This document shows, in pieces, positions 44,976 to 55,545 of a stretch of 63,281 bases of DNA. Every line of letters starts with the position of its first letter. The stretch's first letter is position 1. The notes beneath the pieces are model-generated. The model was not told the origin of the DNA. It searched no databases and saw nothing but the letters and a program-made list of their open reading frames with translations. This DNA is from Caballeronia zhejiangensis. Lineage in GTDB: Bacteria; Pseudomonadota; Gammaproteobacteria; Burkholderiales; Burkholderiaceae. Location of the stretch: NCBI RefSeq assembly GCF_000698575.1, contig NZ_JFHD01000039.1, positions 1 to 63,281 on the forward strand. The letters run 5' to 3'. The position numbers and the translations under genes are program-made.

Positions 44976-45878
44976 ATGAATCGAATTTTTGCGCTCATCG
45001 TCGCTGTCGTGATCGTGCTGTTCATCGGATCGTCGATGATCTTCACCGTCGACGAACGGCATGCCGCCGTCGTCGCCGCGCATGGCGAAGGCAATCCGCG
45101 TCTCGAAGGCCCGGGGCTGCATTTCAAGCTGCCGCCGCCGTTCCAGACGCTCACGCTCATCGACACGCGTACGCTCACCATCGACGAATCCGGCGCCGAT
45201 CGTTTCTCGACATCGGACAAGAACGAAGTGCTGGTGAACACGGTGATCAAGTATCGCGTCGCCGATCCCTTGAAGCTCTTCGAAAGCAACGAGAAGAACA
45301 CGCAGACGGCCGAGGAACGCATCACCGCGCTCACGCGCACCGCGCTCGCGAGCGGCTTCGCGAAGCGCTCGCTGACGGACGCGCTCGGCAATCAGCAGGC
45401 CATCGAAACCGACGCGCAAAAGAGCGTGGAAGGCGCGGCCGCGGCATTCGGCGTGCAAATGGTCGATTTGCAGATGACGCGCATCGACTTCCCGCCGGCC
45501 GTAGCGGATGCGGTCTACAAGCGCATGATTGCGGCGCGCCAGCAGGCGGCGGCGAACGAGCGCGCGAAGGGCACGGCGGAGGCGGACAAGATCAAGGCCG
45601 ACGCCGAGCGCACGCAGCAGGCGATTCTCGCCGACGCGTACAGCCAGGCGCAGTCGATCAAGGGCGAAGGAGACAGCAAGGCGGCGGCCATAGCGGCCGA
45701 TGCGTACGGACGCGATCCGCAGTTCTACCAGTTCTATCAGAGCCTCGAAGCGTATAAGAAGACGTTCAAGCCGGGCGACGTCATCGTCGTCGATCCGAGC
45801 AGCGACTTCTTCCGCTTCATGAAGAGCCCGACCGGCGGCGCGGCTGACACGCCGGCTCCGGCCACGGTGAAGCGCTGA
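44976..45878 (+). CDS. hflC: FtsH protease modulator HflC
   Basis: SPFH-domain partner of HflK, 300 aa. Short N-terminus, TM segment at residues 3-23 (RIFALIVAVVIVLFIGSSMI), then FTVDERHAAVVAAHGE and the SPFH core. The conserved NQQAIETDAQ region and the long C-terminal helix rich in Ala/Glu/Gln (ERAKGTAEADKIKADAE) are as expected. A strong Shine-Dalgarno AAGGAG lies 10 bases after the hflK stop. Confidence 0.96.
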   Translation: MNRIFALIVAVVIVLFIGSSMIFTVDERHAAVVAAHGEGNPRLEGPGLHFKLPPPFQTLTLIDTRTLTIDESGADRFSTSDKNEVLVNTVIKYRVADPLKLFESNEKNTQTAEERITALTRTALASGFAKRSLTDALGNQQAIETDAQKSVEGAAAAFGVQMVDLQMTRIDFPPAVADAVYKRMIAARQQAAANERAKGTAEADKIKADAERTQQAILADAYSQAQSIKGEGDSKAAAIAADAYGRDPQFYQFYQSLEAYKKTFKPGDVIVVDPSSDFFRFMKSPTGGAADTPAPATVKR

Positions 45879-45941
45879 TCCCGTGCGCGCGCCGCGCGGC
45901 CAGCCTGTGCTGGCTGCGTGGCCTATAAAAATCCCTTGGAC

Positions 45942-46127
45942 ATGGCCGAGACGTTACTGCTCGCTCTTGCGTTGATGCTGATCATCGAAGGTATGTTTCC
46001 CTTCGTTTTTCCGACCGCGTGGCGCGACACTTTTCGCCGCATCGCGGAGCGGCCGACGCACCACATCCGCATCGGCGGGCTGGTCGCGATGGTGCTCGGC
46101 CTGATCCTGCTCCTGATCGCGACGTGA
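45942..46127 (+). CDS. DUF2065 family small membrane protein (YjeT-like)
   Basis: 61-aa protein with two TM segments: residues about 4-22 (LLLALALMLIIEGMFPF) and about 43-60 (GGLVAMVLGLILLLIA), joined by a basic loop (WRDTFRRIAERP). This is the YjeT/DUF2065 family, which also follows hflC in E. coli. The function is unknown; partnership with HflKC is inferred from position only. The ATG at 45942 is preferred over an in-frame ATG at 45918. Confidence 0.88.
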   Translation: MAETLLLALALMLIIEGMFPFVFPTAWRDTFRRIAERPTHHIRIGGLVAMVLGLILLLIAT

Positions 46128-46241
46128 GCCGCGCCCGGCAGCATCGCACCGTTTCGCCTATCTTGTTTCTATCTTTTCGTCCCTGACCGACGAGCGCCAC
46201 GCACGAAGCGTCGAGCCTCGCGTCCCGTAGGAATCGCATCG

Positions 46242-47393
46242 ATGTCCACCTGGTTACTTCCCGAGAATATCGCCGACGTTCTGCCGTCGGAAGCCCGCAA
46301 GATCGAAGAGTTGCGCCGCCGTCTGCTCGACCGTTTCCGGTCCTACGGCTACGAACTCGTCATGCCGCCGATGCTCGAGTATCTCGAATCGCTGCTGACG
46401 AGCGGCGGAAGCGACCTGAATCTGCGCACCTTCAAGCTCGTCGATCAGCTGTCCGGGCGCACGCTCGGCCTGCGCGCGGACATCACGCCGCAGGTGTCGC
46501 GCATCGACGCGCATCTGCTGAATCGTCAGGGCGTGACGCGTCTGTGCTACGCGGGCGTCGTGCTGCATACGCGTCCGCGCGGCCTGCACGCCACGCGCGA
46601 GCAGATTCAGATCGGCGCGGAAATCTACGGGCACGCGGGACTGGAAGCGGATCTCGAGATCCAGCAATTGATGCTCGACTCGCTGCATCTCGCAGGTCTG
46701 ACGAAAGTGCGTCTCGATCTGTGTCACGCGGGTGTGCTTGCCGCGTTGCTGGAACTCGAGCCGGCCGCGGCGTCGCTCGGCGAGGCGCTCTACGACGCGC
46801 TCGCGAGCAAGGACGTGCCGCGCCTCCACGAACTGACCGCGCATCTCGGACAGGTACCGCGCGAGGCGCTGCGCGCGCTGCCGTCGCTGTACGGCGATGC
46901 GTCGGTGCTGCAGATCGCGCGTGGCCGTCTGCCGAATCTGCCGGTGATCGCGCGCGCGCTCGACGATCTCGCGTTTCTCGCAGGGCAAGTCGAAGGCGCG
47001 GAACTGATGATCGATCTCGCGGACTTGCGCGGCTATGCGTATCACAGCGGCGTGATGTTCTCGGCTTACGTCGATGGCGTGCCGAACGCGGTCGCGCGCG
47101 GCGGCCGGTACGACGACGTCGGTCTGGCCTACGGCCGTGCGCGGCCCGCGACGGGCTTTTCGCTCGATCTGCGCGAAGTGGCGCGCATTTCCCCGGTCGA
47201 CGCGCGCGGTAGCGCGATCCTCGCACCGTGGAAGCACGACGAGCCGCTGCGCGCGGCGATTCTCGCGCTCCGCGACGCGGGCGAAGTGGTGATCCAGGCG
47301 CTGCCCGGCCATGAACACGATCTGGACGAATTCGCGTTCGATCGCGTGCTCGTCGAACGTGACGGCAAGTGGACGGTCGAAACCCGCCCCTGA
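46242..47393 (+). CDS. hisZ: ATP phosphoribosyltransferase regulatory subunit HisZ
   Basis: Class II synthetase paralogue that acts with the short form of HisG in the first step of histidine synthesis. 383 aa. It has the HisRS-like fold (LPENIADVLPSEARKIEELR, FRSYGYELVMPPMLEYLE, LRADITPQVSRIDAH) but lacks the anticodon-binding domain, and the active-site signature GLDYYN of true HisRS is replaced by YAYHSGVMF. hisG is not in the window. The location between the hfl genes and purA is typical of Betaproteobacteria. Confidence 0.94.
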   Translation: MSTWLLPENIADVLPSEARKIEELRRRLLDRFRSYGYELVMPPMLEYLESLLTSGGSDLNLRTFKLVDQLSGRTLGLRADITPQVSRIDAHLLNRQGVTRLCYAGVVLHTRPRGLHATREQIQIGAEIYGHAGLEADLEIQQLMLDSLHLAGLTKVRLDLCHAGVLAALLELEPAAASLGEALYDALASKDVPRLHELTAHLGQVPREALRALPSLYGDASVLQIARGRLPNLPVIARALDDLAFLAGQVEGAELMIDLADLRGYAYHSGVMFSAYVDGVPNAVARGGRYDDVGLAYGRARPATGFSLDLREVARISPVDARGSAILAPWKHDEPLRAAILALRDAGEVVIQALPGHEHDLDEFAFDRVLVERDGKWTVETRP

Positions 47394-47548
47394 AGCGGCC
47401 AGCGCATACAGTCGCTTGATCGGCAAGGGATTTTGCTTAGCCGATTCCAATCGCGCGAGCGTGACGAAATCGCGAAACGCGTCCCGAAAAACTCGGAACC
47501 TTTCGCGAACATAGGTAAAATACGTTTTTAACCAGCTAACGAATCAAC

Positions 47549-48895
47549 ATGTCTGCCAGTGCAGTGAATGTGAACCCGGGGCGCAACGTCGTCGTGGTGG
47601 GCACCCAGTGGGGTGATGAGGGCAAGGGCAAGATCGTCGACTGGCTGACGGACCACGCCCAAGGCGTCGTGCGCTTCCAGGGCGGTCACAACGCCGGCCA
47701 TACGCTCATCATCGGCGGCAAGAAGACCATTCTGCGCCTCATTCCGTCGGGCATCATGCGCGCGGGCACGGCCTGTTACATCGGCAATGGCGTCGTGTTG
47801 TCGCCGGAAGCGCTGTTCAAGGAAATCGACGAACTGGAAGCGGCTGGCATCGACGTCCAGAAGCGCCTTTTCATTTCCGAAGCCGCCACGCTCGTTCTGC
47901 CGTACCACGTTGCCATCGACCAGGCGCGCGAAGCCAAGCGCGGCGCCGGCAAGATCGGCACGACCGGCCGCGGCATCGGCCCGGCGTACGAAGACAAGGT
48001 CGCGCGTCGCGGCTTGCGCGTGCAGGATCTCTTCGACCGTGCGGTGTTCGAGGAACGCCTGCGCGAAGCGCTCGACTTCCACAACTTCGTGCTGACGCAA
48101 TACCTCGGCGCGAAAGCCGTCGATTTCCAGGAAACGCTCGACACGATGCTCGGCTATGCCGACCGTCTCGCGCCCATGGTCACGGACGTCTCCCGCCGCC
48201 TCTACGACGCGAACCACACCGGCAGCAATCTGCTGTTCGAAGGCGCGCAAGGCACGCTGCTCGATATCGACCACGGCACGTATCCGTTCGTCACGTCGAG
48301 CAACTGCGTCGCGGGCGCGGCAACGGCCGGCGCGGGCATCGGGCCGCAGCGTCTGAACTACATTCTCGGCATCACGAAGGCGTATTGCACGCGCGTCGGC
48401 TCGGGCCCGTTCCCGAGCGAGCTGTACGATGCCGACAATCCGCAACGCCAGGAAAAGGTCGGCCTGGATCTCGCGACCGTCGGCAAGGAATTCGGTTCGG
48501 TCACGGGCCGTCCGCGCCGCACCGGCTGGCTCGACGCCGCCGCGCTGCGCCGTGCGATCCAGATCAACGGCGTCTCGGGCTTGTGCATCACGAAGCTCGA
48601 CGTGCTCGACGGCCTCGATGAAGTGAAGCTCTGCACCGGCTACACGCTCGACGGCAAGCCGGTCGATATCCTGCCGCGCGGCGCATCGGAAGTCGCGCGT
48701 TGCGAGCCGGTATACGAAACGTTCGGCGGCTGGAAGGAAAGCACCATCGGCATCACGCAATGGGACGGCCTGCCGGAGAACGCGCGCGCCTATCTCACGC
48801 GCGTGCAGGAAGTCGCGGGCGTGCCGATCGACATGGTGTCGACCGGTCCGGACCGTGACGAAACCATCCTGCTCCGTCATCCGTTCAAGGTCTGA
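47549..48895 (+). CDS. purA: Adenylosuccinate synthetase
   Basis: GTP-dependent conversion of IMP to adenylosuccinate in AMP synthesis. 448 aa. The N-terminal P-loop GTQWGDEGKGK, the GGHNAGHT motif, the catalytic Asp/His (residues near 25 and 54), the FEGAQGTLLDID motif and the C-terminal NKE-like guanine site (TKLDVLDG) are all present. It has a short A/T-rich upstream stretch (GGTAAAATACG) that could carry its promoter. Confidence 0.98.
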   Translation: MSASAVNVNPGRNVVVVGTQWGDEGKGKIVDWLTDHAQGVVRFQGGHNAGHTLIIGGKKTILRLIPSGIMRAGTACYIGNGVVLSPEALFKEIDELEAAGIDVQKRLFISEAATLVLPYHVAIDQAREAKRGAGKIGTTGRGIGPAYEDKVARRGLRVQDLFDRAVFEERLREALDFHNFVLTQYLGAKAVDFQETLDTMLGYADRLAPMVTDVSRRLYDANHTGSNLLFEGAQGTLLDIDHGTYPFVTSSNCVAGAATAGAGIGPQRLNYILGITKAYCTRVGSGPFPSELYDADNPQRQEKVGLDLATVGKEFGSVTGRPRRTGWLDAAALRRAIQINGVSGLCITKLDVLDGLDEVKLCTGYTLDGKPVDILPRGASEVARCEPVYETFGGWKESTIGITQWDGLPENARAYLTRVQEVAGVPIDMVSTGPDRDETILLRHPFKV

Positions 48896-48934
48896 GCGCG
48901 ACAAGCGCCTCGACCGCAACCGGACGCTGTAAAG

Positions 48935-48960
48935 AATGTGGCCGCATCTGCGGCCACATT
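48935..48960 (+). terminator. Inverted repeat after purA
   Basis: A perfect palindrome: AATGTGGCCGCA and its complement TGCGGCCACATT around a 2-base centre, so a hairpin with a 10-bp stem and 6-base loop. It is followed by TTTCGTATATAA, a weak T tract. Probably the purA terminator. TATATAA just after it could be a -10 for the next gene. Confidence 0.65.
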
Positions 48961-48995
48961 TCGTATATAACCTAAGCATTTGAAAGAGTCTCACC

Positions 48996-49556
48996 ATGAT
49001 CGCGATGACGGACCCGCGCAACGACGACAAGAACCTCTGGGTCGGCTGGGATGAATACCACCGGCTGATCGAACTGCTCGCACTGAAGGTGCACGAGTCG
49101 GGCTGGAAGTTCGACAAGATCCTATGCCTCGCGCGCGGCGGCCTGCGCGTGGGCGACCAGCTCTCGCGCATCTACGACCTGCCGCTCGCCATTCTCGCAA
49201 CGAGCTCGTACCGCGAGGCGGCGGGCACGGAGCAGGGCGATCTCGACATCGCGCAATACATCACGATGACGCGCGGCGATCTGTCCGGCAACGTGCTGCT
49301 CGTCGACGATCTGGTCGATTCGGGCGTCACGCTCGCACGCGTGCAGGAGCATCTGAAGGAACGTTATCCGGCAATCACGGCCGTGCGCTCCGCGGTGCTC
49401 TGGTACAAGGCATGCTCCAAGGTCAAGCCCGACTATCACGTTCAGCATCTTGAAACGAATCCGTGGATTCATCAGCCGTTCGAGGAGTGGGACACGGTCC
49501 GTCCGCACAACCTCGGCGCATGGATCAAGCGCGGCACGCAAAACGGCCGCGGCTGA
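48996..49556 (+). CDS. Phosphoribosyltransferase, purine/xanthine type
   Basis: Type I PRTase, 186 aa. The PRPP-binding loop is LLVDDLVDSGVT near residues 101-112, with ILCLARGGLRVGDQL (PRPP/pyrophosphate loop) upstream. It resembles Gpt-like xanthine/guanine PRTases in having a WHxxY-like C-terminal segment (NPWIHQPFEEWD). The place next to purA suggests purine salvage. Which base it uses is not clear. Two starts, MIAMTDP at 48996 and ATG at 49005, are possible. Confidence 0.88.
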   Translation: MIAMTDPRNDDKNLWVGWDEYHRLIELLALKVHESGWKFDKILCLARGGLRVGDQLSRIYDLPLAILATSSYREAAGTEQGDLDIAQYITMTRGDLSGNVLLVDDLVDSGVTLARVQEHLKERYPAITAVRSAVLWYKACSKVKPDYHVQHLETNPWIHQPFEEWDTVRPHNLGAWIKRGTQNGRG

Positions 49557-49584
49557 GCGCCACGGCCTGACCGTTCGCGCCGAT

Positions 49585-49627
49585 AACGCCGTTCGCCTGG
49601 CACCAAGCCGGGCGCAACGGCGTTTTT
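49585..49627 (+). terminator. Intrinsic terminator after the phosphoribosyltransferase
   Basis: AACGCCGTTCGCC (49585-49597) pairs with GGCG and AACGGCGTT (49111-type arm at 49611-49624) with one bulged base, followed by five T (49123-type run at 49623-49627). It separates this gene from kup. Confidence 0.8.
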
Positions 49628-49698
49628 CATTGGCTGCAGCGAACAGCGAAGCGCGAAGGATTGTGTCCGACGCGCTTGCCGACGCGTGCGAGGCGCGA

Positions 49699-49707
49699 TG
49701 CTACACT
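49699..49707 (+). promoter_or_regulatory. Extended -10 promoter upstream of kup
   Basis: TG-C plus TACACT. It would start transcription near 49714, at the base of the leader hairpin (49716-49749). A second -10-like TAGAAT is at 49773-49778, after the hairpin, so kup may have two promoters that differ in whether the mRNA carries the hairpin. Confidence 0.45.
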
Positions 49708-49715
49708 CTCAATCG

Positions 49716-49749
49716 CGTCTCTCGTGGCGCTGCAGCAACACGAGAGACG
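49716..49749 (+). promoter_or_regulatory. Perfect 11-bp hairpin in the kup 5' leader
   Basis: CGTCTCTCGTG (49716-49726) and its exact complement CACGAGAGACG (49739-49749) flank a 12-base loop (GCGCTGCAGCAA). It starts within a few bases of the predicted transcription start and ends 70 bases before the kup ATG. No T run follows, so it is not a terminator. It matches no riboswitch I know. Confidence 0.7.
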
Positions 49750-49819
49750 GCATCTTGGCGTGCGACGTTAGATAGAATGGCGTTCGTTTCTTTCCGCTCT
49801 GGACGGATATCTCGCTTTT

Positions 49820-51712
49820 ATGACTAACACGACTCACGCGCACGAGCATAAACAACCATTGCCCTCGCTTGCGCTCGCGGCCATCGGCGTCGTTTTCGGC
49901 GACATCGGCACGAGTCCTCTCTACTCATTGAAGGAAGCCTTTAGCCCGTCGCACGGCATCGGCCTGTCCGAGGCGTCGATTCTCGGCGTCATCTCATTGC
50001 TCTTCTGGGCGATCGTCATGGTCGTCGCCGTCAAGTACGTGCTCTTCGTCATGCGCGCCGACAACAACGGCGAAGGCGGCGTGTTCGCAATGACGACGCT
50101 CGCGCTGCGCAGCGTGAGAGAGGCCGGCAAGGTCTCCGGCGTGCTCATGATGCTCGGCATCTTCGGCGCATGCATGTTCTATGGCGATGCGGTCATCACG
50201 CCCGCGATGTCGGTGCTCTCGGCAGTCGAAGGTCTGGAGATCGCGGCGCCCAAACTCACGCCCTACGTGCTGCCGATCACGATCGTCATCCTGATCCTGC
50301 TCTTCTGGATTCAGCGCCACGGCACGGCAGTGGTCGGCAAGCTCTTCGGCCCGATCATGGTCGTGTGGTTCGCGACGCTCGCTGTGCTCGGCGCCGCGCA
50401 TATCGTGATCGAGCCGCGCATCATCGTCGCGCTCAATCCGTACTACGCGATTTCCTTCATGGCGCAGCACGTATTGCAGGCGTATATCGTGCTCGGGTCG
50501 GTCGTGCTCGTGCTGACCGGCGCGGAAGCGCTGTACGCGGACATGGGTCACTTCGGCGTGAAGCCGATCCGTTACGGCTGGTATGGCTTCGTGATGCCGT
50601 CGCTGCTGCTGAACTATTTCGGCCAGGGCGCGTTGCTGATGCACGATCCGAAGGCAATAGAGAATCCGTTCTTCCTGCTCGCGCCCGACTGGGCTTTGCT
50701 GCCGCTCGTGATCCTGTCGACGGTCGCGACGGTGATCGCATCGCAGGCGGTCATTTCCGGCGCGTATTCGCTGACGAGCCAGGCGATCCAGCTCGGCTAC
50801 GTGCCGCGCATGAAGATCCTGCATACCTCGGAGCTCGCGATCGGCCAGATCTACATTCCGCTCGTCAACTGGATGCTGCTTTTCATCATCCTGTGCATCG
50901 TCATCGGCTTCAAGAGCTCGGAGAATCTTGCCGCCGCGTACGGTCTGGCCGTCACCGCGACCATGTTGACGACCACGATCCTCGTGTCGGTCGTGATGGT
51001 GAATCTGTGGGGCTGGAACCGCTGGCTCGTCGGCGGGATGATCGCCGTGTTCCTGATGATCGACATCGGCTTTTTCGGCGCGAGCCTGCTGAAAGTCGAG
51101 CAGGGCGGCTGGCTGCCGCTGTGCATCGGCGGGGCGCTCTTCTTCCTGCTGATGACCTGGTACAAGGGCCGCATGATCGTGAAGGACCGCACGGCCGCGG
51201 ACGGCATTCCGCTGATGCCGTTTCTGCAGGGCCTGCTCGCGCATCCGCCGCATCGCGTGTCGGGCACGGCGATCTATCTCACCGGCAGCGATTCGCTCGT
51301 GCCCGTGAGCCTGCTGCACAATCTCAAGCACAACAAGGTGCTGCACGAGCGCACCATTTTCATGAACTTCACGACGCGTGACATTCCTTACGTCGACGAC
51401 GCGCATCGTCTCCAAGTGAAGGACATCGGCGGCGGGCTGTTCCTCGTGAAGGCGGCGTACGGTTTCAACGAGACGCCGGACGTGAAGGCCGTGCTCGAAC
51501 AGATCACGCGCACCCACGCAATGACCTTCGAGCTGATGGACACGTCGTTCTTCATGGCGCGCGAGACAGTCGTGCCGACGGAACTGCCGGGCATGTCGGT
51601 GTGGCGCGAGCGCGTGTTCGCGTGGATGCATCAGAACGCGGCGAAGCCCACCGATTTCTTTAGCATTCCCGCAAATCGCGTGGTGGAGCTGGGCACGAAG
51701 ATCGAAATCTGA
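49820..51712 (+). CDS. kup: Low-affinity potassium uptake protein Kup
   Basis: Inner-membrane K+:H+ symporter (TrkD/Kup/HAK family), 630 aa, close to E. coli Kup (622). About 12 TM segments occupy residues 12-450, beginning ALAAIGVVFGDIGTSPLYSL, the diagnostic GVVFGDIGTSPLY motif. A cytosolic C-terminal domain of about 170 residues follows. It has its own leader and promoters (see 49699-49778) and a strong terminator shared with the convergent tex gene. Nothing in the window suggests another K+ system. Confidence 0.97.
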   Translation: MTNTTHAHEHKQPLPSLALAAIGVVFGDIGTSPLYSLKEAFSPSHGIGLSEASILGVISLLFWAIVMVVAVKYVLFVMRADNNGEGGVFAMTTLALRSVREAGKVSGVLMMLGIFGACMFYGDAVITPAMSVLSAVEGLEIAAPKLTPYVLPITIVILILLFWIQRHGTAVVGKLFGPIMVVWFATLAVLGAAHIVIEPRIIVALNPYYAISFMAQHVLQAYIVLGSVVLVLTGAEALYADMGHFGVKPIRYGWYGFVMPSLLLNYFGQGALLMHDPKAIENPFFLLAPDWALLPLVILSTVATVIASQAVISGAYSLTSQAIQLGYVPRMKILHTSELAIGQIYIPLVNWMLLFIILCIVIGFKSSENLAAAYGLAVTATMLTTTILVSVVMVNLWGWNRWLVGGMIAVFLMIDIGFFGASLLKVEQGGWLPLCIGGALFFLLMTWYKGRMIVKDRTAADGIPLMPFLQGLLAHPPHRVSGTAIYLTGSDSLVPVSLLHNLKHNKVLHERTIFMNFTTRDIPYVDDAHRLQVKDIGGGLFLVKAAYGFNETPDVKAVLEQITRTHAMTFELMDTSFFMARETVVPTELPGMSVWRERVFAWMHQNAAKPTDFFSIPANRVVELGTKIEI

Positions 51713-51741
51713 CGCTGCATCGTTGCGAAGCGCAAAAAGAC

Positions 51742-51772
51742 AACCCCACGTCGCAAGACGTGGGGTTTTTTG
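51742..51772. terminator. Intrinsic terminator between kup and tex
   Basis: AACCCCACGTC pairs with GACGTGGGGTT around a GCAA tetraloop, then T tract (six T) on the plus strand. On the minus strand the tail is less T-rich, so it mainly serves kup but may also stop tex. Confidence 0.92.
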
Positions 51773-51788
51773 CTGACGCCGTGAGGCT

Positions 51789-54125
<2,337 letters not shown>

Positions 54126-54286
54126 GATTCTGCGCTGTCTGCGGCTCGCCGGCGAGATCCGCGCCGTGTGCGCGGCTTCGCGAAAGCGAGGCGCCGCGGG
54201 CGGGTGACGCTGTGACGAGCCAGGTTCGGACCGGGTTGCTGAAGCGGGGGATTTTGCCATAAATGGCGAAGCGCTCCGGCGTGCGG

Positions 54287-54295
54287 TGATAGAAT
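54287..54295 (+). promoter_or_regulatory. Extended -10 promoter of the secreted coiled-coil gene
   Basis: TG-A plus TAGAAT, 43 bases before the TTG start at 54339. No good -35. Confidence 0.5.
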
Positions 54296-54338
54296 TTGGG
54301 CATCGCACGAGCCGTTTTGCGCCTGATTCTTTATCACG

Positions 54339-55175
54339 TTGCCGTCCATCCATTTGCCCAACTTTCGCCTTCCAAACGTGCCGGTTGCCGCGGCGGTTTT
54401 GCTGCTTTGCGCAGCGGGCGCATTCGCGCCGCAGCGCGCGCTCGCTCAAGCCGCCAAGCCCGTCGATCCGGACACGTCCGTGAGTGCTCGTGCCCCGGAT
54501 GCAGCGGCTCAGCCAAGCGCCGATGATTCCCTCCAAGCCGATTTCGCCCAGCGCCAGAAGGTGCTCGACCGGCGCACCGAGGAAAACAACTACCGCTACG
54601 GCGTGAAAGAGCACGACTGCTATAGCAAGTTCTTCGTGAATCATTGTCTGGACAACGCGCGCAACGAGATGCGCGAGACGCGCCAGCAGATCCGCCAGGA
54701 ACAGCTCGCGCTCGACGACGAGCAGCGCGCCGAGCGGGCGAAGCAACGCGATCAGCAGAAGGCGATCAAGCGGGCGCAATACGAGGCCGAAGCGCCGCAG
54801 CGCGCGGCGAACGAGAAAGCGAGCCAGCAGGCCTACGAGGACAGGCAACGTCAGAACGCGCTGGCCGCCGCCCAGCGCGAAGCCGAAGCGCCGCAACGCG
54901 CGGCCAACCAGGCGGCGTACGACCGCAAGCAGGCGGACTACCAGAAGCAACTCGACGAAGCGCGCGCGCGCGGCGTGCAGGACGCGCAGGACCGCGAGCA
55001 AAAGGCGCAGCGCTACGAGCAGAAGCAGCAGGAAGCCGCGCAGCATCGCGCGGAAGTCGAAGCGCGTCAGAAAGAAGCCGCGAGAAAAGCGCAGGAAAAG
55101 GCGCAGCAGCAAGAGCAGCAGCGCCAGGAGCAATTGAAACTGCAGCAGCAGCAACAACAGCAGCAAGGTAAATAG
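54339..55175 (+). CDS. Hypothetical secreted coiled-coil protein with a Cys pair and repeats
   Basis: I do not recognise a named family. 278 aa from a TTG start (MPSIHLPNFRLPNVPVAAAV), as no in-frame ATG lies near. Residues about 15-37 form a Sec signal ending in AQA. A more conserved-looking stretch follows (DFAQRQKVLDRRTEENNYRY then KEHDCYSKFFVNHCLDNAR) with C94 and C103, likely a disulfide in the periplasm. From about residue 110 to the end it is a highly charged Gln/Glu/Arg/Ala coiled coil with a repeated segment EAEAPQRAAN (32 residues apart) and a terminal Gln run. It is divergent from tex and followed by the DUF465 gene. A periplasmic or envelope-associated rod is the most likely form; function unknown. 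Confidence 0.75.
   Translation: MPSIHLPNFRLPNVPVAAAVLLLCAAGAFAPQRALAQAAKPVDPDTSVSARAPDAAAQPSADDSLQADFAQRQKVLDRRTEENNYRYGVKEHDCYSKFFVNHCLDNARNEMRETRQQIRQEQLALDDEQRAERAKQRDQQKAIKRAQYEAEAPQRAANEKASQQAYEDRQRQNALAAAQREAEAPQRAANQAAYDRKQADYQKQLDEARARGVQDAQDREQKAQRYEQKQQEAAQHRAEVEARQKEAARKAQEKAQQQEQQRQEQLKLQQQQQQQQGK
54783..54908 (+). repeat. Internal direct repeat in the coiled-coil gene
   Basis: Two 30-base units, 54783-54812 and 54879-54908, match at 27 of 30 positions, spaced 96 bases (32 codons) apart; they encode EAEAPQRAAN twice. The differences I see are at third codon positions, so the peptide is exactly kept. Confidence 0.8.
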
Positions 55176-55228
55176 GGCAGTCGGGCTCGTCGAACGGGCC
55201 CGCGCCAAGTGGATGAAAGGAGGCGAGC

Positions 55229-55462
55229 ATGCAGCAGCGCTTTAGTGAATCCCCGCGCGCACCCCGACAACCCGCCATGGATGCCGCCCTGCTGCGCGAT
55301 CGCATCGCGCAGTTGCAGGACGAGCATCACAGTCTGGACACGCTGATCGACAAGATGTCCGGCATCGATGACCTCGAGCTGAGGCGCCTGAAAAAGCGCA
55401 AGCTCAAGGTGAAAGACACCATACTCCTGCTGCAATTGCAGCTTGACTCGGACGCGCACTGA
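55229..55462 (+). CDS. DUF465/YdcH family small protein
   Basis: 77 aa, a helical hairpin of the YdcH/DUF465 type: LRDRIAQLQDEHHSLDTLID, then ELRRLKKRKLKVKDTILLLQ. Function is not established. A near-perfect Shine-Dalgarno AAAGGAGG lies 7 bases before the ATG, the strongest in this part of the window. It could be cotranscribed with the coiled-coil gene 53 bases upstream. Confidence 0.85.
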   Translation: MQQRFSESPRAPRQPAMDAALLRDRIAQLQDEHHSLDTLIDKMSGIDDLELRRLKKRKLKVKDTILLLQLQLDSDAH

Positions 55463-55545
55463 ACGCCGCGTGCCCGCCGCGAGCGCGTGCTGCGACGGCG
55501 CCTCGCGTGCGCGGCCGCGCCGAAACCCGCAGGATTTAGCACGCC

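Noticed and set aside
54126..55208. Upstream extension of the tex reading frame, including a Leu-rich stretch near 55100-55160
   Set aside because: The Leu-rich part is the reverse complement of the Gln/Glu codons of the coiled-coil gene, not a real membrane domain; tex family proteins start at the ATG at 54125.
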